A stretch of 64,000 bases of DNA. Source: Skeletonema tropicum (Eukaryota; Bacillariophyta; Thalassiosirophyceae; Thalassiosirales; Thalassiosiraceae). Where the stretch lies: NCBI GenBank assembly GCA_037178625.1, contig CM074142.1:868001-932000 (forward strand). The letters run 5' to 3'. Below, piece after piece: positions 19,860 through 29,588 of this stretch. Positions within the stretch are counted from its first letter, which is position 1. The number at the start of each line of letters is the position of its first letter. A model generated the notes under the pieces. It did not search any database, was not told the DNA's origin, and was given only the letters and a program-made list of their open reading frames with translations. A program made the translations under genes and the position numbers.

Positions 19860-21104
19860 ATGGACGAGCAAAGCCAAACCAATGCCAATGCGCCCACTTC
19901 CTCGCAGGCCGAAAAAACGGACAATCCAGGTTCAGCAGCAGGCAACGCTCCAAAAAGCAACACAACTGCCGATTCAATTACCAATGAAGTCATTGAAGTG
20001 ACGGAAGAAGATTCATTTGAAAATGACGCTCCACCAAATCTAGAGGATGACGACAGTAAAAATGATGATGATGACAGCGCTGTTGAAATTATTGATGCTC
20101 CTTCACTTCGCGAGCAACAACACCAACAGGCCAAAGCTGCCGCTGCTGCAGCAGCATCAACCACTGCAAACAACGGAGGAGGTGAAGATAGCGACGAAGA
20201 ATTACAATGCGTAGGAACAGCCAATGAAACCAAACTTCCTCACAATCGTCAAGATTGTCTTGAATTCCGATACAACAACTCCTCTAATACTACTGCCAAT
20301 TCTTCCTCTTCTCCTTCTTCTTGCTGTGCGGATACAACCTTGGTAAATGCCAAATTCTGCCAATTATGCTACTGCTATGTCTGCGACAAACCTGCCTCCG
20401 AATGTGACAATTGGTACCTTGGTGAAAAGGGTGCCATTGACCAAGATGGGAATGGTGGTCCATCACCCCAAGACAAAGACCAAAAGCAATCCTCCAAAAC
20501 AAACACTTTGGAAGAAGAAAATCATAATACTCTGCAACTGTACAAAAATCACTGCAATGCCACTGACAAGGGGAGCACAAAGAACCTATGGAAAAATATG
20601 AGAACTGCCATTAAGAATGGGCAGGATCCAAGTGCAGTGACGGGCAATGCCATGACGAACCCGGATGATTCTCTTGCGCAGTATTTGGCAAGGTATACTG
20701 TACCTGCAGCTTCTTCTGCTGCATCAACGAATAATAATACGAATGCAATGCTTAGTGACATTGCAGAACAGTTGCGACAACGACAACGAGAACGTCATCG
20801 ATATAGAGCACATGCCACTGGTCGAGGAGGGGCGCATCAACGACGATCCTCCGCACATCATCATAGTGATGGAGGAGAAGAAAATTACAGTAGTATATAT
20901 GGTAGTGTGTCAATGGATGCGGCGAATGCCATGGACTTTTCTTCCACCATTACATCCTCTTCTTCTACTAGGGCGCCTAGACAAGAGAGGAGGAGGAGAA
21001 CACGTCCAGCGGGGAGTAGTAATGGCAATGAACAACGCTCGCGCCATAGTAATCATAGGGATAGGATGCGTACGCAAGCGATCTTGGAAGATTTGTACAG
21101 TTGA
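19860..21104 (+). CDS. uncharacterised protein with conserved Cys motif (RPM1-interacting/RIN13-like region)
   Basis: A 414-residue single-exon ORF starts at ATG 19860. The N-terminal 130 residues are acidic and low-complexity. The one conserved-looking block is at about 165-250: FCQLCYCYVCDKPASECDNW, then HCNATD, then NLWKNMR. The same order (CYCYVC...W...HC.ATD...W) occurs in a family of plant proteins that includes RPM1-interacting protein 13-like sequences. I recognise the motif but not a biochemical function; a small zinc-binding fold is plausible. The C-terminus is Arg/Ser-rich with runs of basic residues. The gene is divergent from the TMEM94-like gene; the Copia element landed 138 bp upstream of its ATG. 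It converges on Fip1 with a 166-bp gap. Confidence 0.7.
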   Translation: MDEQSQTNANAPTSSQAEKTDNPGSAAGNAPKSNTTADSITNEVIEVTEEDSFENDAPPNLEDDDSKNDDDDSAVEIIDAPSLREQQHQQAKAAAAAAASTTANNGGGEDSDEELQCVGTANETKLPHNRQDCLEFRYNNSSNTTANSSSSPSSCCADTTLVNAKFCQLCYCYVCDKPASECDNWYLGEKGAIDQDGNGGPSPQDKDQKQSSKTNTLEEENHNTLQLYKNHCNATDKGSTKNLWKNMRTAIKNGQDPSAVTGNAMTNPDDSLAQYLARYTVPAASSAASTNNNTNAMLSDIAEQLRQRQRERHRYRAHATGRGGAHQRRSSAHHHSDGGEENYSSIYGSVSMDAANAMDFSSTITSSSSTRAPRQERRRRTRPAGSSNGNEQRSRHSNHRDRMRTQAILEDLYS

Positions 21105-21270
21105 TATTTTGGTACTACTTGCAACTTTGTGTACAATGATTTGATGAATCCAAATATAACATTGTCAATTGTATAAATATCACATAGAGAGAGAGAAAGA
21201 GACAGCATTCTTTTCTATTCTGTGCTACACTTACTATTATATATTCCATAAACAACAAGATACTGTTAGG

Positions 21271-23433
21271 TTACCATCTGCCACGTCTTGCATTTTGTCT
21301 CGGATCACCATAGCTTTCTCTCGGTCTTTTCCGACCGCCTCCGCTTGGATCTCCTGGCCAAGGCTGTCCATTCTGATTTGGTGGTCCACGTTGCTGTTGT
21401 TGGTTGAAATTTCGATGCTGTTGTTGTGGATATCGATTTCCACCATACCCTCCTCCTCCTCCTCGGGGATCAAACTGTTGTTGCTGCTGATGGTATTGCT
21501 GTTGTTGTTGCCACCCACCACCACCACCTCTTCCTCGTCCACCTCGGCCTCCACGATGATAGTTTCCTCCATGATATGGTGGAGGTGGACCACCATGTTG
21601 TTGTGATTGCTGCTGTTGAAAATTTTGGCGACCATGATGATTGGATGGTGGTGGTGGTGGTCCGTCATGGTTTGGTGGTTGCTGCCGATGAAATCCACTT
21701 TGATGACCACCCTGATGTTGTTGTTGTTGTTGTTGTTGCCATGGTTGATCACGGCGCTGTTGTTGTTGCTGTTGTTGTTGCTGTTGTTGTTGCTGCTGCT
21801 GCTGCCAGGGCTCCTCACGATGATGCATTGGTGGTGGGCCACCATGATGAGGTGGACCCGGAGGAGGCATATTATTATAATTCATTTGTGGAGGAGGCAT
21901 GCCCGGTGGTGGTCCATTTGGTGGCCCACCATGATGAATTGGCGGTCCGCCACCACCACCACCACCACCACCACCACTGGATTGTTCCTGAATGAGACGC
22001 AACAGAACCGAATCCTTCGATGCCCCTGCACCCCAAGCTCCACCAACAATTTTTTCTTGCTTCGCTTCCGCAGTTGCAACTTCTTTCTTTTCTTTCTTGT
22101 GATCCTCTTCCGTCTTCTTGGTGACATCTCCCTCCTTCTTCAAATTATCATTGGTAGTAGTAGTAGTAGCAGTAGTCGTAGTCGCAAGTGGTCCCAACTC
22201 CACACCAAATTCCATCCCCTCCTCCCCATCCGAATCCTCATCCTCCCCCTTCTTATTACCATTATCGTCCCCTTCCTCTTCTCCTCCCTCCTTATTCTCA
22301 TCATTCTTCTTCACCCTCACCGCCACCCGATCACCCTGCACCTTCGGCGCCCGTGGCACAACCTGCACAATCGCCGGATCTGGCAACCTCTTCTGCTTAC
22401 TCGCATCCGTCAACTCCTGCCTCACATTCATTTGCCTCTCACTGTACTCCAACCAATCCTCCTCACTAAGACCATAATTGAAATAATCCGTCAGGTCACC
22501 TGTCCCCGTGGTCCACGGTTTGTCTTCAATTTGATCCATGCGAATGTCAAATGCGGTACGTTTGGAGAAGAGGCAAGGATCGCGACCGGCATTTTCGGAG
22601 GATTCGAGTATGCGTGCGGATTGTTTGGCGGCTTCGATTTTTTGTTGTTGGAGGAGGAGGAGTTGGGCTGGATCGGTTGTTGTTTCTTCTTCTGGTGATT
22701 GCTGTTGTTGTTCGGACGGTGTGGTATTGTTGTTGTTGGTTGGTTCGTTATTCTCGTCAGTAGAAGTAGTGGTAGTTGGATCAGTACGGACCCAGGTTCG
22801 ATTCACTTGAGTGTTCAACAAACTGGAGATACCCCCTCTTCTCATTAACCCCATTTTGGACGTGGTGATGACCAATTCCAGCTGCTTATTCTTGTTGTTT
22901 GGTGCAGTAGTATCATCTGCAGCATTATCTTGTTGTTCCAGATGATTATCCTCCTGTTCCTCCTCCTCCTCCTGACTACTCAAGCTGCCATCACTGACAT
23001 AAATGTCCTCTTCGATCAAATCCCCACTATGGGAATGTAATCCGTATTGACTGGATGGCTTGGTCCCCAGGTCTGTCTCGTCGCTGATTTCTTGTGATTT
23101 GGTTTGGAGGGTGGCGGATTTGATTTTAGATTCAACTACATTGTTGTTGTTGTTGTTGTTGTTGTCTGTAAGAATCACGTCATCATCAATCGCGGAGTTG
23201 GAAGCAGTAGGAGGCGGTAAAGCGGCTTTAGGAGGTGGGGCAGGAAACGAAGGCAGCGCAGCATCTGTAGGAGGAGGTGGTGGCATTAGTACTGCAACAT
23301 CTGGTGCTGCTGGCAGAGGCTGTTTTTTGGGAATCATCATCATGGACATTGACATATTATTATTTGGTGTGCTATTCGTTTCATGGACTGCTGTTGCCGC
23401 TTGATCGACACGTGGCTTCTTTTTACGGCCCAT
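21271..23433 (-). CDS. FIP1: Fip1-type pre-mRNA 3'-end processing factor
   Basis: A 720-residue ORF starts at ATG 23433. The Fip1 motif is clear at about 292-340: AFDIRMDQIEDKPWTTG followed by DLTDYFNYGLSEEDWLEYSERQ, matching the family's 'KPW...DLSDYFNYGF-E--W--Y' core. Fip1 is a subunit of the cleavage and polyadenylation specificity complex and links it to poly(A) polymerase in the nucleus. The N-terminal part is acidic and Pro-rich. The C-terminal third is extreme low complexity: Gly/Pro/His, long Gln runs encoded by mixed CAA/CAG, and RGG-like repeats (GGRGGRGRGGGGG), in keeping with an RNA-binding tail as in other long Fip1 proteins. A short basic C-terminus (RKRPRE, then ARRGRW) ends it. 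No intron is needed. Confidence 0.88.
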   Translation of the reverse strand: MGRKKKPRVDQAATAVHETNSTPNNNMSMSMMMIPKKQPLPAAPDVAVLMPPPPPTDAALPSFPAPPPKAALPPPTASNSAIDDDVILTDNNNNNNNNVVESKIKSATLQTKSQEISDETDLGTKPSSQYGLHSHSGDLIEEDIYVSDGSLSSQEEEEEQEDNHLEQQDNAADDTTAPNNKNKQLELVITTSKMGLMRRGGISSLLNTQVNRTWVRTDPTTTTSTDENNEPTNNNNTTPSEQQQQSPEEETTTDPAQLLLLQQQKIEAAKQSARILESSENAGRDPCLFSKRTAFDIRMDQIEDKPWTTGTGDLTDYFNYGLSEEDWLEYSERQMNVRQELTDASKQKRLPDPAIVQVVPRAPKVQGDRVAVRVKKNDENKEGGEEEGDDNGNKKGEDEDSDGEEGMEFGVELGPLATTTTATTTTTNDNLKKEGDVTKKTEEDHKKEKKEVATAEAKQEKIVGGAWGAGASKDSVLLRLIQEQSSGGGGGGGGGGPPIHHGGPPNGPPPGMPPPQMNYNNMPPPGPPHHGGPPPMHHREEPWQQQQQQQQQQQQQQQQRRDQPWQQQQQQQHQGGHQSGFHRQQPPNHDGPPPPPSNHHGRQNFQQQQSQQHGGPPPPYHGGNYHRGGRGGRGRGGGGGWQQQQQYHQQQQQFDPRGGGGGYGGNRYPQQQHRNFNQQQQRGPPNQNGQPWPGDPSGGGRKRPRESYGDPRQNARRGRW

Positions 23434-24312
23434 TGTTGATTATGTAGTTGTGTTGTATCAGGTTGTACCTTGTATCTACTGAGATGCGACGGTGAATGAT
23501 TGGTACTACTTCTTATTCGATACAGACTACATGTACTATCCTCCTCTGTTATTGCACATCCATCATGGTTGTTTTTCTTGGATTGTTCCCGCGTATTATG
23601 TACAATATTGTAGCTTTTCGAGATGACGGCTTGAGCGTTTTGTGACGTTACTCGAGGCGGGGACTGAGACTGTGTCACAAGGAGATTTCCCCGACGCCAA
23701 TCAGCCCTTCCTGCTATTGATCAGAGACAACAATGGCAAGGACTGAAGGATTGTAGAGTAGAGAGGAGATACTTTGGAGATTGGGACATATGCGGCAAAG
23801 AATCATTGGAGGTTCAGTCTTCAGTCTTGTATAAGAGCTATGTTATGATTGGTCAAAGGCGTATTAGTAGTTTGCAGAAGGGTGGCCATGGAGGTTGTGT
23901 GTTGACCATACGTTTCTCCTCCACTGTAACCCATCGATTGCATACACGCTTGATCCTATGCGCTCGTTCTCTTTCTGTGTATCACTGCTTACTTTTTTCT
24001 TCTCTTCTATATCTACGAGTGCATAATTTGTGACAGTTCTTTCCATTTCCGGTGCTGTTCTTCAGTCTGTTCCGACTTCCGACTCTTTCTCTACAGATTT
24101 GCTTCCTCTCTTGCTTTTTCACGAGTATTGCACATCGCTGCTGCTGTAAAGCCTTTCCCAGTCCGTGCATCCATAAGTTGCCAAAAATCACTCCTTTCTT
24201 GGCATTGATAGGTTTGCGGATTCGCGCCTTCTTCGGTGGCTCTTGCGCCAAATTTCCGAGGGTTTGATTTTTGTCCACGACGGACGGACGGACAGGAATT
24301 TCGAATTCACCA
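23434..24312. other. upstream region of Fip1 and non-coding spacer
   Basis: No convincing gene. A minus-strand frame at 23982-24329 (115 codons, TTG start) is basic and has no recognisable domain; its first codons fall inside the dispersed repeat described next. The pyrimidine-rich text near 24000-24130 shows nothing further. Confidence 0.35.
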
Positions 24313-24420
24313 GCAACAGAGTGAGTCAAAATCTAAAATATTAGGATTTAGATCTAATTGGCGATGACTACGAGAAAGGGTAAGAATCAGGGTAAGAATC
24401 AGGGTAAGAATCAGGGTAAG
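24313..24420 (+). repeat. dispersed repeat: 65-bp flank plus GGGTAAGAATCA tandem array, copy 1
   Basis: 24378-24420 holds about 3.6 copies of the 12-mer GGGTAAGAATCA. The preceding 65 bp (GCAACAGAGTGAGTCAAAAT ... CTACGAGAAA) recurs inverted at 39361-39425 next to another array of the same 12-mer. The association of flank and array marks one repeat family. Confidence 0.8.
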
Positions 24421-24474
24421 AGTTGCTTGTATTAGCTCCACATCCACAAATTGCCCATGCCCATCATAGATCCA

Positions 24475-24482
24475 TGGATTAA
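24475..24482. repeat. left target-site duplication of the Mutator-like element
   Basis: TGGATTAA here matches TAGATTAA at 29487-29494 in 7 of 8 positions, directly outside the terminal inverted repeats. Confidence 0.65.
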
Positions 24483-24582
24483 CAGGTGGTCTGGACCCGC
24501 CACGATGAGTTCCGCCACGATTCTTAAAAAGTTATTCCTTACTTATGGTATAGAGACTTTCCCATTCCGCCACACCCGCCAT
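24483..24582 (+). repeat. left terminal inverted repeat of the MULE
   Basis: 100 bp that match the complement of 29375-29486 except for a 12-bp insertion in the right copy. Confidence 0.9.
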
Positions 24583-24755
24583 TTATTCCGCCACGTGACT
24601 GTCTTGGTCACAATACTTACTTCCACACATGATTCTCTTAGTTTGAAATTTGAATGGGCCGCCCTGGGCCGCCAGCAAAAAAATGACCGATGACATGAAC
24701 CTACTTACTTACTTACTCAATCAATTGTATTGAGGACACATCTATCATTGCTGCT

Positions 24756-27700
24756 ATGTCTCAAGAAGTAAACACACCTTGTCAATCAACCTCATTTGCG
24801 AGGTCGCTAAAGATCTATGATGATGTCTCATTTGGTAAAAAGAATGAGACTCGTCGCATGGTAGTTGATTTTGACTACGCTTCGTACTTTGAAAATTGCT
24901 CCATTACATCTGATCACTACAACGAAGACAAATGTGACTTCGACAAAATTACGGCTGAGTTATTCAAGCCGGGAGAAACGTGGAAGAGCAGAGATTTAGT
25001 TCAATCAGTTTTAAACGTTATTGAACAAAAGCATGGTTGGACTTCTACACTTGAAAAGTTGGAAATCAGGTGTAACAGGTTTGGTAGTGATGTTAGAACA
25101 CCAAGACGTGATTTCACAAGTGGTTCACTGAAGGCAGGCTGCACATTTACAATTAATCTCAAGCCCTTGGTAAAGACACCATACTTTCCAGAGTCTCAGA
25201 AGGGGAAAGATAGGCCAATTCCTTCGTACAAACCTGAATGGGATCAGCCCGTTGAGATTGGCAATGGTACATGTACCACCCATGCTGGAAATTGTCACCC
25301 AGGTCGGCAGAATAGGGTTGTAACTATGTCTCGTGCAGGTGCATACGTCGAGAAAATGCCTGATGCTGCCCTATTTGAATTGTGCAATGTCTACGAGTTG
25401 TGTGGAAAGATATCATCTGCGATGATCAAGAGTGTCATGACCCCAGTTTGGCCTAGCTCAAAGATTGTGTCAAAGCAGGATGTATTTAACATACGGGTCA
25501 AAGTCCACAGGCTCATGCCAACGTTCCGCAGTTCCAATAAAGACTACGATGCTTTCAAACAGATCGTCAATAGTAGTAACTTTCTGCAAGGCATAGAGAA
25601 TGAGGAGTTGAATGATGATGAGGCGTACCAGCTTGGGCATAGCGCATGGCTTGACGTTATAAGCACGAAAAATACTACCGAAGAAGCTATGATGTCTTTC
25701 ATTGAATATTTGGAGTTGATTAAATCCAAAGCAAGAGGGTTCACCTACAAACTTGCTGAAGGTAAAAGCGACGAGGATGGGAAGAAGAAGAAGTTACTTG
25801 GTGTGGTCTGGATGACGGCAACTATGCGCCGTAACTTTGAGTTGTTTGGTGAATACATTTGTTTGGATATGATGAAAAGGAAACTCAATACACTGCTCTG
25901 GCCGTATGCTGCAGTTACAATGTATGACGAGAACATGAAATTGTGCCTCGCCTGTGAGGGTATTTTATGCGGCGAACGTTACGATATGTATAAATTTTTG
26001 GCAGACTTCCTTGGAGAGAGTGCACCTTACCGTCCTTTATCCAACGTCAACATTGTCGCTGGGGATGGGTTCTTTGATCAACAAATGATTGAAGATCTAG
26101 GCTTCGTCAATGCACAGTTTGTTACGGACCAATGGCATCTGCTTGACTCTGGCTTACGAAAAATGTTTGGTAATAATGGCTACACCATACTCAAACATCA
26201 CCTTGTGCAGATGGTAAAAGCCACATCCAAGGATGCATATGATGACATCCTCAGAAGCGCCTATGCTTTGCTAAGAGCTCACCCAATGAGAGATGGGAAG
26301 TTGGAAAAAGACTTGGCTACCTTTGCATCCCGTCGACAAACTTATGCGGCATATTGCATTGCCAATATACCAGGCAACCTTGGGCGTCATGGCAATGCTA
26401 TCAGTGAATCCAACCATTCAAGTGCTCTTGCTCATCTTAACGAGGGCAACAAGAAAGGAAACAACTACTGCGAACATCCTATTGGTTTGATTCGTGACCT
26501 CTTGAAGCGGCAGAAAAATCACACGGCGAAAAAGAATAAGGAGCTTTTCGGTGATGCTCAGAAGATGAGGGTGGTAATATCAAATTTGGAACACGAACCT
26601 AGCACTGACAAGACCAAGGATTTATTGAGAGCTGCTCATAAGCTGTGTCGATCTGCATTTGAGCGCTATAGCAGTGCTCACCATCGAACTTGCGATTACC
26701 GTGTCGATCGTAAATATCAAGCAAGTCAAGATTTGTCGCAGCCCTTTTGCACTGCTGTGTTCAGTAACATATCAAATGAACCCCCTAGACTTTTTGTCGA
26801 CCACTCAAGCAGGTGCATGTGTCAAGAACGTTTGGCCAATGAAGATATGTGCCCTCATGAGATCTTGGCTAAAGGAGGTTTTGATGAGTCGTTCTTTGAA
26901 GAAAGACACTTCTCGAGAGAATCTGTCTCTGGGTCAATAGTGGGTTGGGTTGAAGAATCCAAGTCAATTGATGCTATGCTTGGGTACGAGCCAGAAAACA
27001 TTCCACAACCTGATACTTTGCCCGTTGGTGTTAGTTTTAGCTCTGCTGAAGACGCCGAAGGAGATGTGGGTGTGGTTGATGCATATGCTGGAACAGGTTC
27101 ACCACAAGAGGTAAATGGACTTCCATCAGTCCATTTGCCTGAAAAGAGATTGGGCAAGGTAGAACCTATGAAGAAGCAGCGTGCGAAGAATGTGCTGGAT
27201 ACCACTTTGGCTTCGTACAGTGGCATGACGGATGAACAAAAGTTTGCAGTTTCAGGACTGCTACTGCAACTCGAAGATCTGCTCATATCTACCCCAAAAT
27301 CCACAACTGTGACCACAAAGACACACCACGTGATTGTACCAACAAATTCTTGCTTGTCGACTCAGCCGAAAAATCGCCTCATGCCCGCACATGAGCATGC
27401 AGCCAAGGCAAACAAGAAATTGAAATCGTCACATGCTTCATTACAAGACCAAAACGTTGGTCTTGTCGTTCAAGCTAATCCAAAGGCCAAGAGAATATCA
27501 TGTTCATTCTGTGGGGAAGGACATGTAGTTACAAAATGCTACAAAAGACATCAGTTCAGCGCTTCTTCCAAGGAATATATTCTGACGTCCGCTGACCCAT
27601 TGACAGGCACAAGTCTAATTCAGAGGATTGAAAATATGCCAGTCACTGAAGGATGCGGAAAGGGTGCCGCTCCTTACAATGTTCTCACAAAGGAAGTTTG

Positions 27701-27914
27701 TGGACACAACTTCATCATTAACGAGTGCAGGTGTATGGAGAATAAGAGTAAAATCTACAGTGTCAGCTTCATTGGAAAAGATGGTCTTGTGACGCTGATG
27801 GAAGGGAATCCGTCTCCAGATGTATGGATTACTTCTGCTGCTATGACTTGTCTCACAAACCATATGAACAAGAAGAAGAAGTATGTTTACGATAGGACTA
27901 TACTCTCAACGTAG
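24756..27914 (+). CDS. MULE-type transposase with SWIM and CCHC zinc fingers
   Basis: 1052 residues from ATG 24756. The core carries candidate catalytic residues in MULE spacing: Asp in CLDMMKRKLN (about 371), Asp in VAGDGFFD (about 436) followed by the TDQWHLL segment (about 456-462), and Glu in AISESNHSS (about 551), the family's ES-N box. A SWIM zinc finger follows at about 686-700, CMCQERLANEDMCPHE (CxC...CxH). A zinc knuckle lies at about 915-928, CSFCGEGHVVTKC (CX2CX4HX4C). The N-terminal ~200 residues probably hold the TIR-binding domain. The ORF is uninterrupted and all core residues are present, so it may still be active. It lies about 270 bp inside the left TIR, the usual place for the transposase of such an element. 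Confidence 0.85.
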   Translation: MSQEVNTPCQSTSFARSLKIYDDVSFGKKNETRRMVVDFDYASYFENCSITSDHYNEDKCDFDKITAELFKPGETWKSRDLVQSVLNVIEQKHGWTSTLEKLEIRCNRFGSDVRTPRRDFTSGSLKAGCTFTINLKPLVKTPYFPESQKGKDRPIPSYKPEWDQPVEIGNGTCTTHAGNCHPGRQNRVVTMSRAGAYVEKMPDAALFELCNVYELCGKISSAMIKSVMTPVWPSSKIVSKQDVFNIRVKVHRLMPTFRSSNKDYDAFKQIVNSSNFLQGIENEELNDDEAYQLGHSAWLDVISTKNTTEEAMMSFIEYLELIKSKARGFTYKLAEGKSDEDGKKKKLLGVVWMTATMRRNFELFGEYICLDMMKRKLNTLLWPYAAVTMYDENMKLCLACEGILCGERYDMYKFLADFLGESAPYRPLSNVNIVAGDGFFDQQMIEDLGFVNAQFVTDQWHLLDSGLRKMFGNNGYTILKHHLVQMVKATSKDAYDDILRSAYALLRAHPMRDGKLEKDLATFASRRQTYAAYCIANIPGNLGRHGNAISESNHSSALAHLNEGNKKGNNYCEHPIGLIRDLLKRQKNHTAKKNKELFGDAQKMRVVISNLEHEPSTDKTKDLLRAAHKLCRSAFERYSSAHHRTCDYRVDRKYQASQDLSQPFCTAVFSNISNEPPRLFVDHSSRCMCQERLANEDMCPHEILAKGGFDESFFEERHFSRESVSGSIVGWVEESKSIDAMLGYEPENIPQPDTLPVGVSFSSAEDAEGDVGVVDAYAGTGSPQEVNGLPSVHLPEKRLGKVEPMKKQRAKNVLDTTLASYSGMTDEQKFAVSGLLLQLEDLLISTPKSTTVTTKTHHVIVPTNSCLSTQPKNRLMPAHEHAAKANKKLKSSHASLQDQNVGLVVQANPKAKRISCSFCGEGHVVTKCYKRHQFSASSKEYILTSADPLTGTSLIQRIENMPVTEGCGKGAAPYNVLTKEVCGHNFIINECRCMENKSKIYSVSFIGKDGLVTLMEGNPSPDVWITSAAMTCLTNHMNKKKKYVYDRTILST

Positions 27915-28209
27915 TCTAGGTACTTTAACTCATCTATGTCACTTCTTCTTTCGTCATCTCTGGCAAGGCATAACCGTAATGTTAAGTATTTAGCCATAAG
28001 ATTTTGTAATTCAGTAGAATACAGTAGACTTGATTGAAATGCTCAGTAACTTACAGTGCGAGCAATCTACGACCTACGATTCTGAGCGATCTGACTGTTT
28101 GATGTTGAGACAAATTGATTATAATCACAGAACTTTGAATAATAATGGTAGATAAAACTCACATTTTCAGTTCATCTGGTAGTAGCCTTGCACCCACTTA
28201 GTTCCGGCA

Positions 28210-28665
28210 ATGATACATCACAATCACATCAACAGCCCTTTTACGGACAAAACGAGCGTTCGAGTAAGAATGAAAAATAAACATTGGTGCCTCAACCAAA
28301 TTCACTTGACTTCCCATCCACCTTTCGGAACATGGGTGCCAGACATCACATTGGGAGGCAGTTTGTATTCATATCTTCTCTCACACACCTCAATGGCTTT
28401 TCTTCCTCCTCATCCACCAGACATTCGCATCAAAGTTGGGCCAATTCATATACAGCCGGCTTCCTCGGCTGTTGGGCCAATTCATATACAGCCGGCTTCC
28501 TCGGCTATTGGGCCAATTTATATACAGCCGGCTTCCTCGGCTGTTGGGCCAATTGATATACAGCCGGCTTCCTCGGCTGTGATGGGCCAATTTGATTATA
28601 CCGCCGGCTTTCCCTCGGCGGTGGGCCAATTTGCAATTCCGCCGGCTTTTCCTCGGCTGAATTAA
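28210..28665 (+). CDS. short ORF spanning a 36-bp minisatellite inside the MULE (doubtful gene)
   Basis: A 151-codon ORF from ATG 28210. Its second half is a 12-residue repeat, VGPIHIQPASSA, because the underlying 36-bp DNA unit is a multiple of three. All frames stay open through such an array, so an ORF is expected by chance. No domain or signal peptide is seen. It is listed only because it lies within an apparently intact transposon 3' of the transposase. Confidence 0.2.
   Translation: MIHHNHINSPFTDKTSVRVRMKNKHWCLNQIHLTSHPPFGTWVPDITLGGSLYSYLLSHTSMAFLPPHPPDIRIKVGPIHIQPASSAVGPIHIQPASSAIGPIYIQPASSAVGPIDIQPASSAVMGQFDYTAGFPSAVGQFAIPPAFPRLN
28435..28658. repeat. 36-bp minisatellite, about six copies
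   Basis: Four near-perfect units (28435-28578) with core CAGCCGGCTTCCTCGGCT are followed by two diverged units (28579-28658) with CCGCCGGCTTT. Each unit contains a GCCG...CGGC inverted pair able to form a small hairpin. Confidence 0.85.
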
Positions 28666-28690
28666 TCGATCTCACCCATTCGGTTTCAGC

Positions 28691-28893
28691 CATGGAATAG
28701 CTTGCCCCCAAGACTGCCACCCTTTGTTCCTCCTGAATACTGTCCACTATCCATCACCGAGCAGCCAAGTTGATACGAAGTTAGAGGAAGCCACTCATTA
28801 CAGAAAGAAAAGCAGTCAAACAGGATTAAGTCATGGAATAGCTTGCCCCCAAGACTGCCACCCTTTCCTCCTGAATACTGTCCACTTTCCATC
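28691..28893. repeat. direct duplication of ~62-65 bp inside the MULE
   Basis: 28691-28755 and 28832-28893 are near-identical (CATGGAATAGCTTGCCCCCA ... TCCTGAATACTGTCCACT). They differ by a 3-bp indel and one substitution and are separated by about 76 bp. Confidence 0.85.
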
Positions 28894-29374
28894 GCCCCCA
28901 GGAAATCTTAAATAATATCATAATTTCTTATAACGCCTGACAGCACAATGATAAATTGACGCTGATAATTAATTAGAAAACGCTGATGCCATAAGAGGAG
29001 ATCGGGATAAGAGTAGTCGGCCTGTGTGCGGAGTTGTTTTTCGGAAATTATTCAGTAAGTAACAACATTTTTTGTGTAGAGCAGACAAAAAAAAATAGAC
29101 ACTGAATATTTACCTGGATTTTTTTTCTCGTAAGGAGACGGTGTGCTGATAGGATCAATGATGACATGGTAGTAGCATGAAATAATTTTCGTATGAAGTT
29201 GGATGGCGTCGTGGCTGTAGGAGATATTATCTGCCGTCATGCATGGTTTTGGTTTTGTTGTTATGCGGCGGATTTGAACGGTGGTGGCGGTTTGTTTATT
29301 TTGGATGGCTCCCGCCCTTGAATGGCTCCCATTGAGATGCCTGTCTTTGCATGTGGATTGTGGATGGTGCCTGG

Positions 29375-29486
29375 ATGGCGGGTGTGGCGGAATGGGAAAG
29401 TCTCTATACCATAAGTAAGGAATAACTTTTTAAGAATCGTGGCGGAAATCGTGGCGGAACTCATCGTGGCGGGTCCAGACCACCTG
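29375..29486 (-). repeat. right terminal inverted repeat of the MULE
   Basis: 112 bp, the complement of 24483-24582 with an extra tandem copy of a 12-bp CCGCCACGAT-containing unit. Confidence 0.9.
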
Positions 29487-29494
29487 TAGATTAA
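29487..29494. repeat. right target-site duplication of the MULE
   Basis: TAGATTAA, 7 of 8 identical to 24475-24482. Confidence 0.65.
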
Positions 29495-29588
29495 CCGACC
29501 TCCCCCTAACCATTACCACCATAATCAAAAGAGATATAGCGCTCTAATCTTCTACCAAAGACGAAGCTTTTGAATACAGAATATCATC

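Larger units (their letters stand above)
24483..29486 (+). mobile_element. complete Mutator-like (MULE) DNA transposon
   Basis: About 5.0 kb bounded by terminal inverted repeats of 100 bp (left) and 112 bp (right) that start CAGGTGGTCTGGACC. An 8-bp, one-mismatch target duplication flanks it, and it carries an intact 1052-residue transposase ORF. Repeated CCGCCAC words inside the TIRs look like transposase-binding sites. Long TIRs, an 8-bp duplication and a MULE-type transposase with a SWIM finger agree with the Mutator superfamily. Confidence 0.88.

Noticed and set aside
21426..22698. Plus-strand ORFs rich in Leu, Val, His and Trp
   Set aside because: Antisense readings of Gln/Gly/Pro repeats in Fip1.
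23982..24329. Minus-strand 115-codon frame upstream of the MULE
   Set aside because: TTG start inside a dispersed repeat, no domain; noted in the spacer entry only.
24378..24420. Telomere-like repeat or CRISPR-like array
   Set aside because: The 12-mer GGGTAAGAATCA is not TTAGGG and the units have no spacers; it is a dispersed satellite.
28435..28658. CRISPR array
   Set aside because: Contiguous 36-bp units without variable spacers, inside a eukaryotic transposon.
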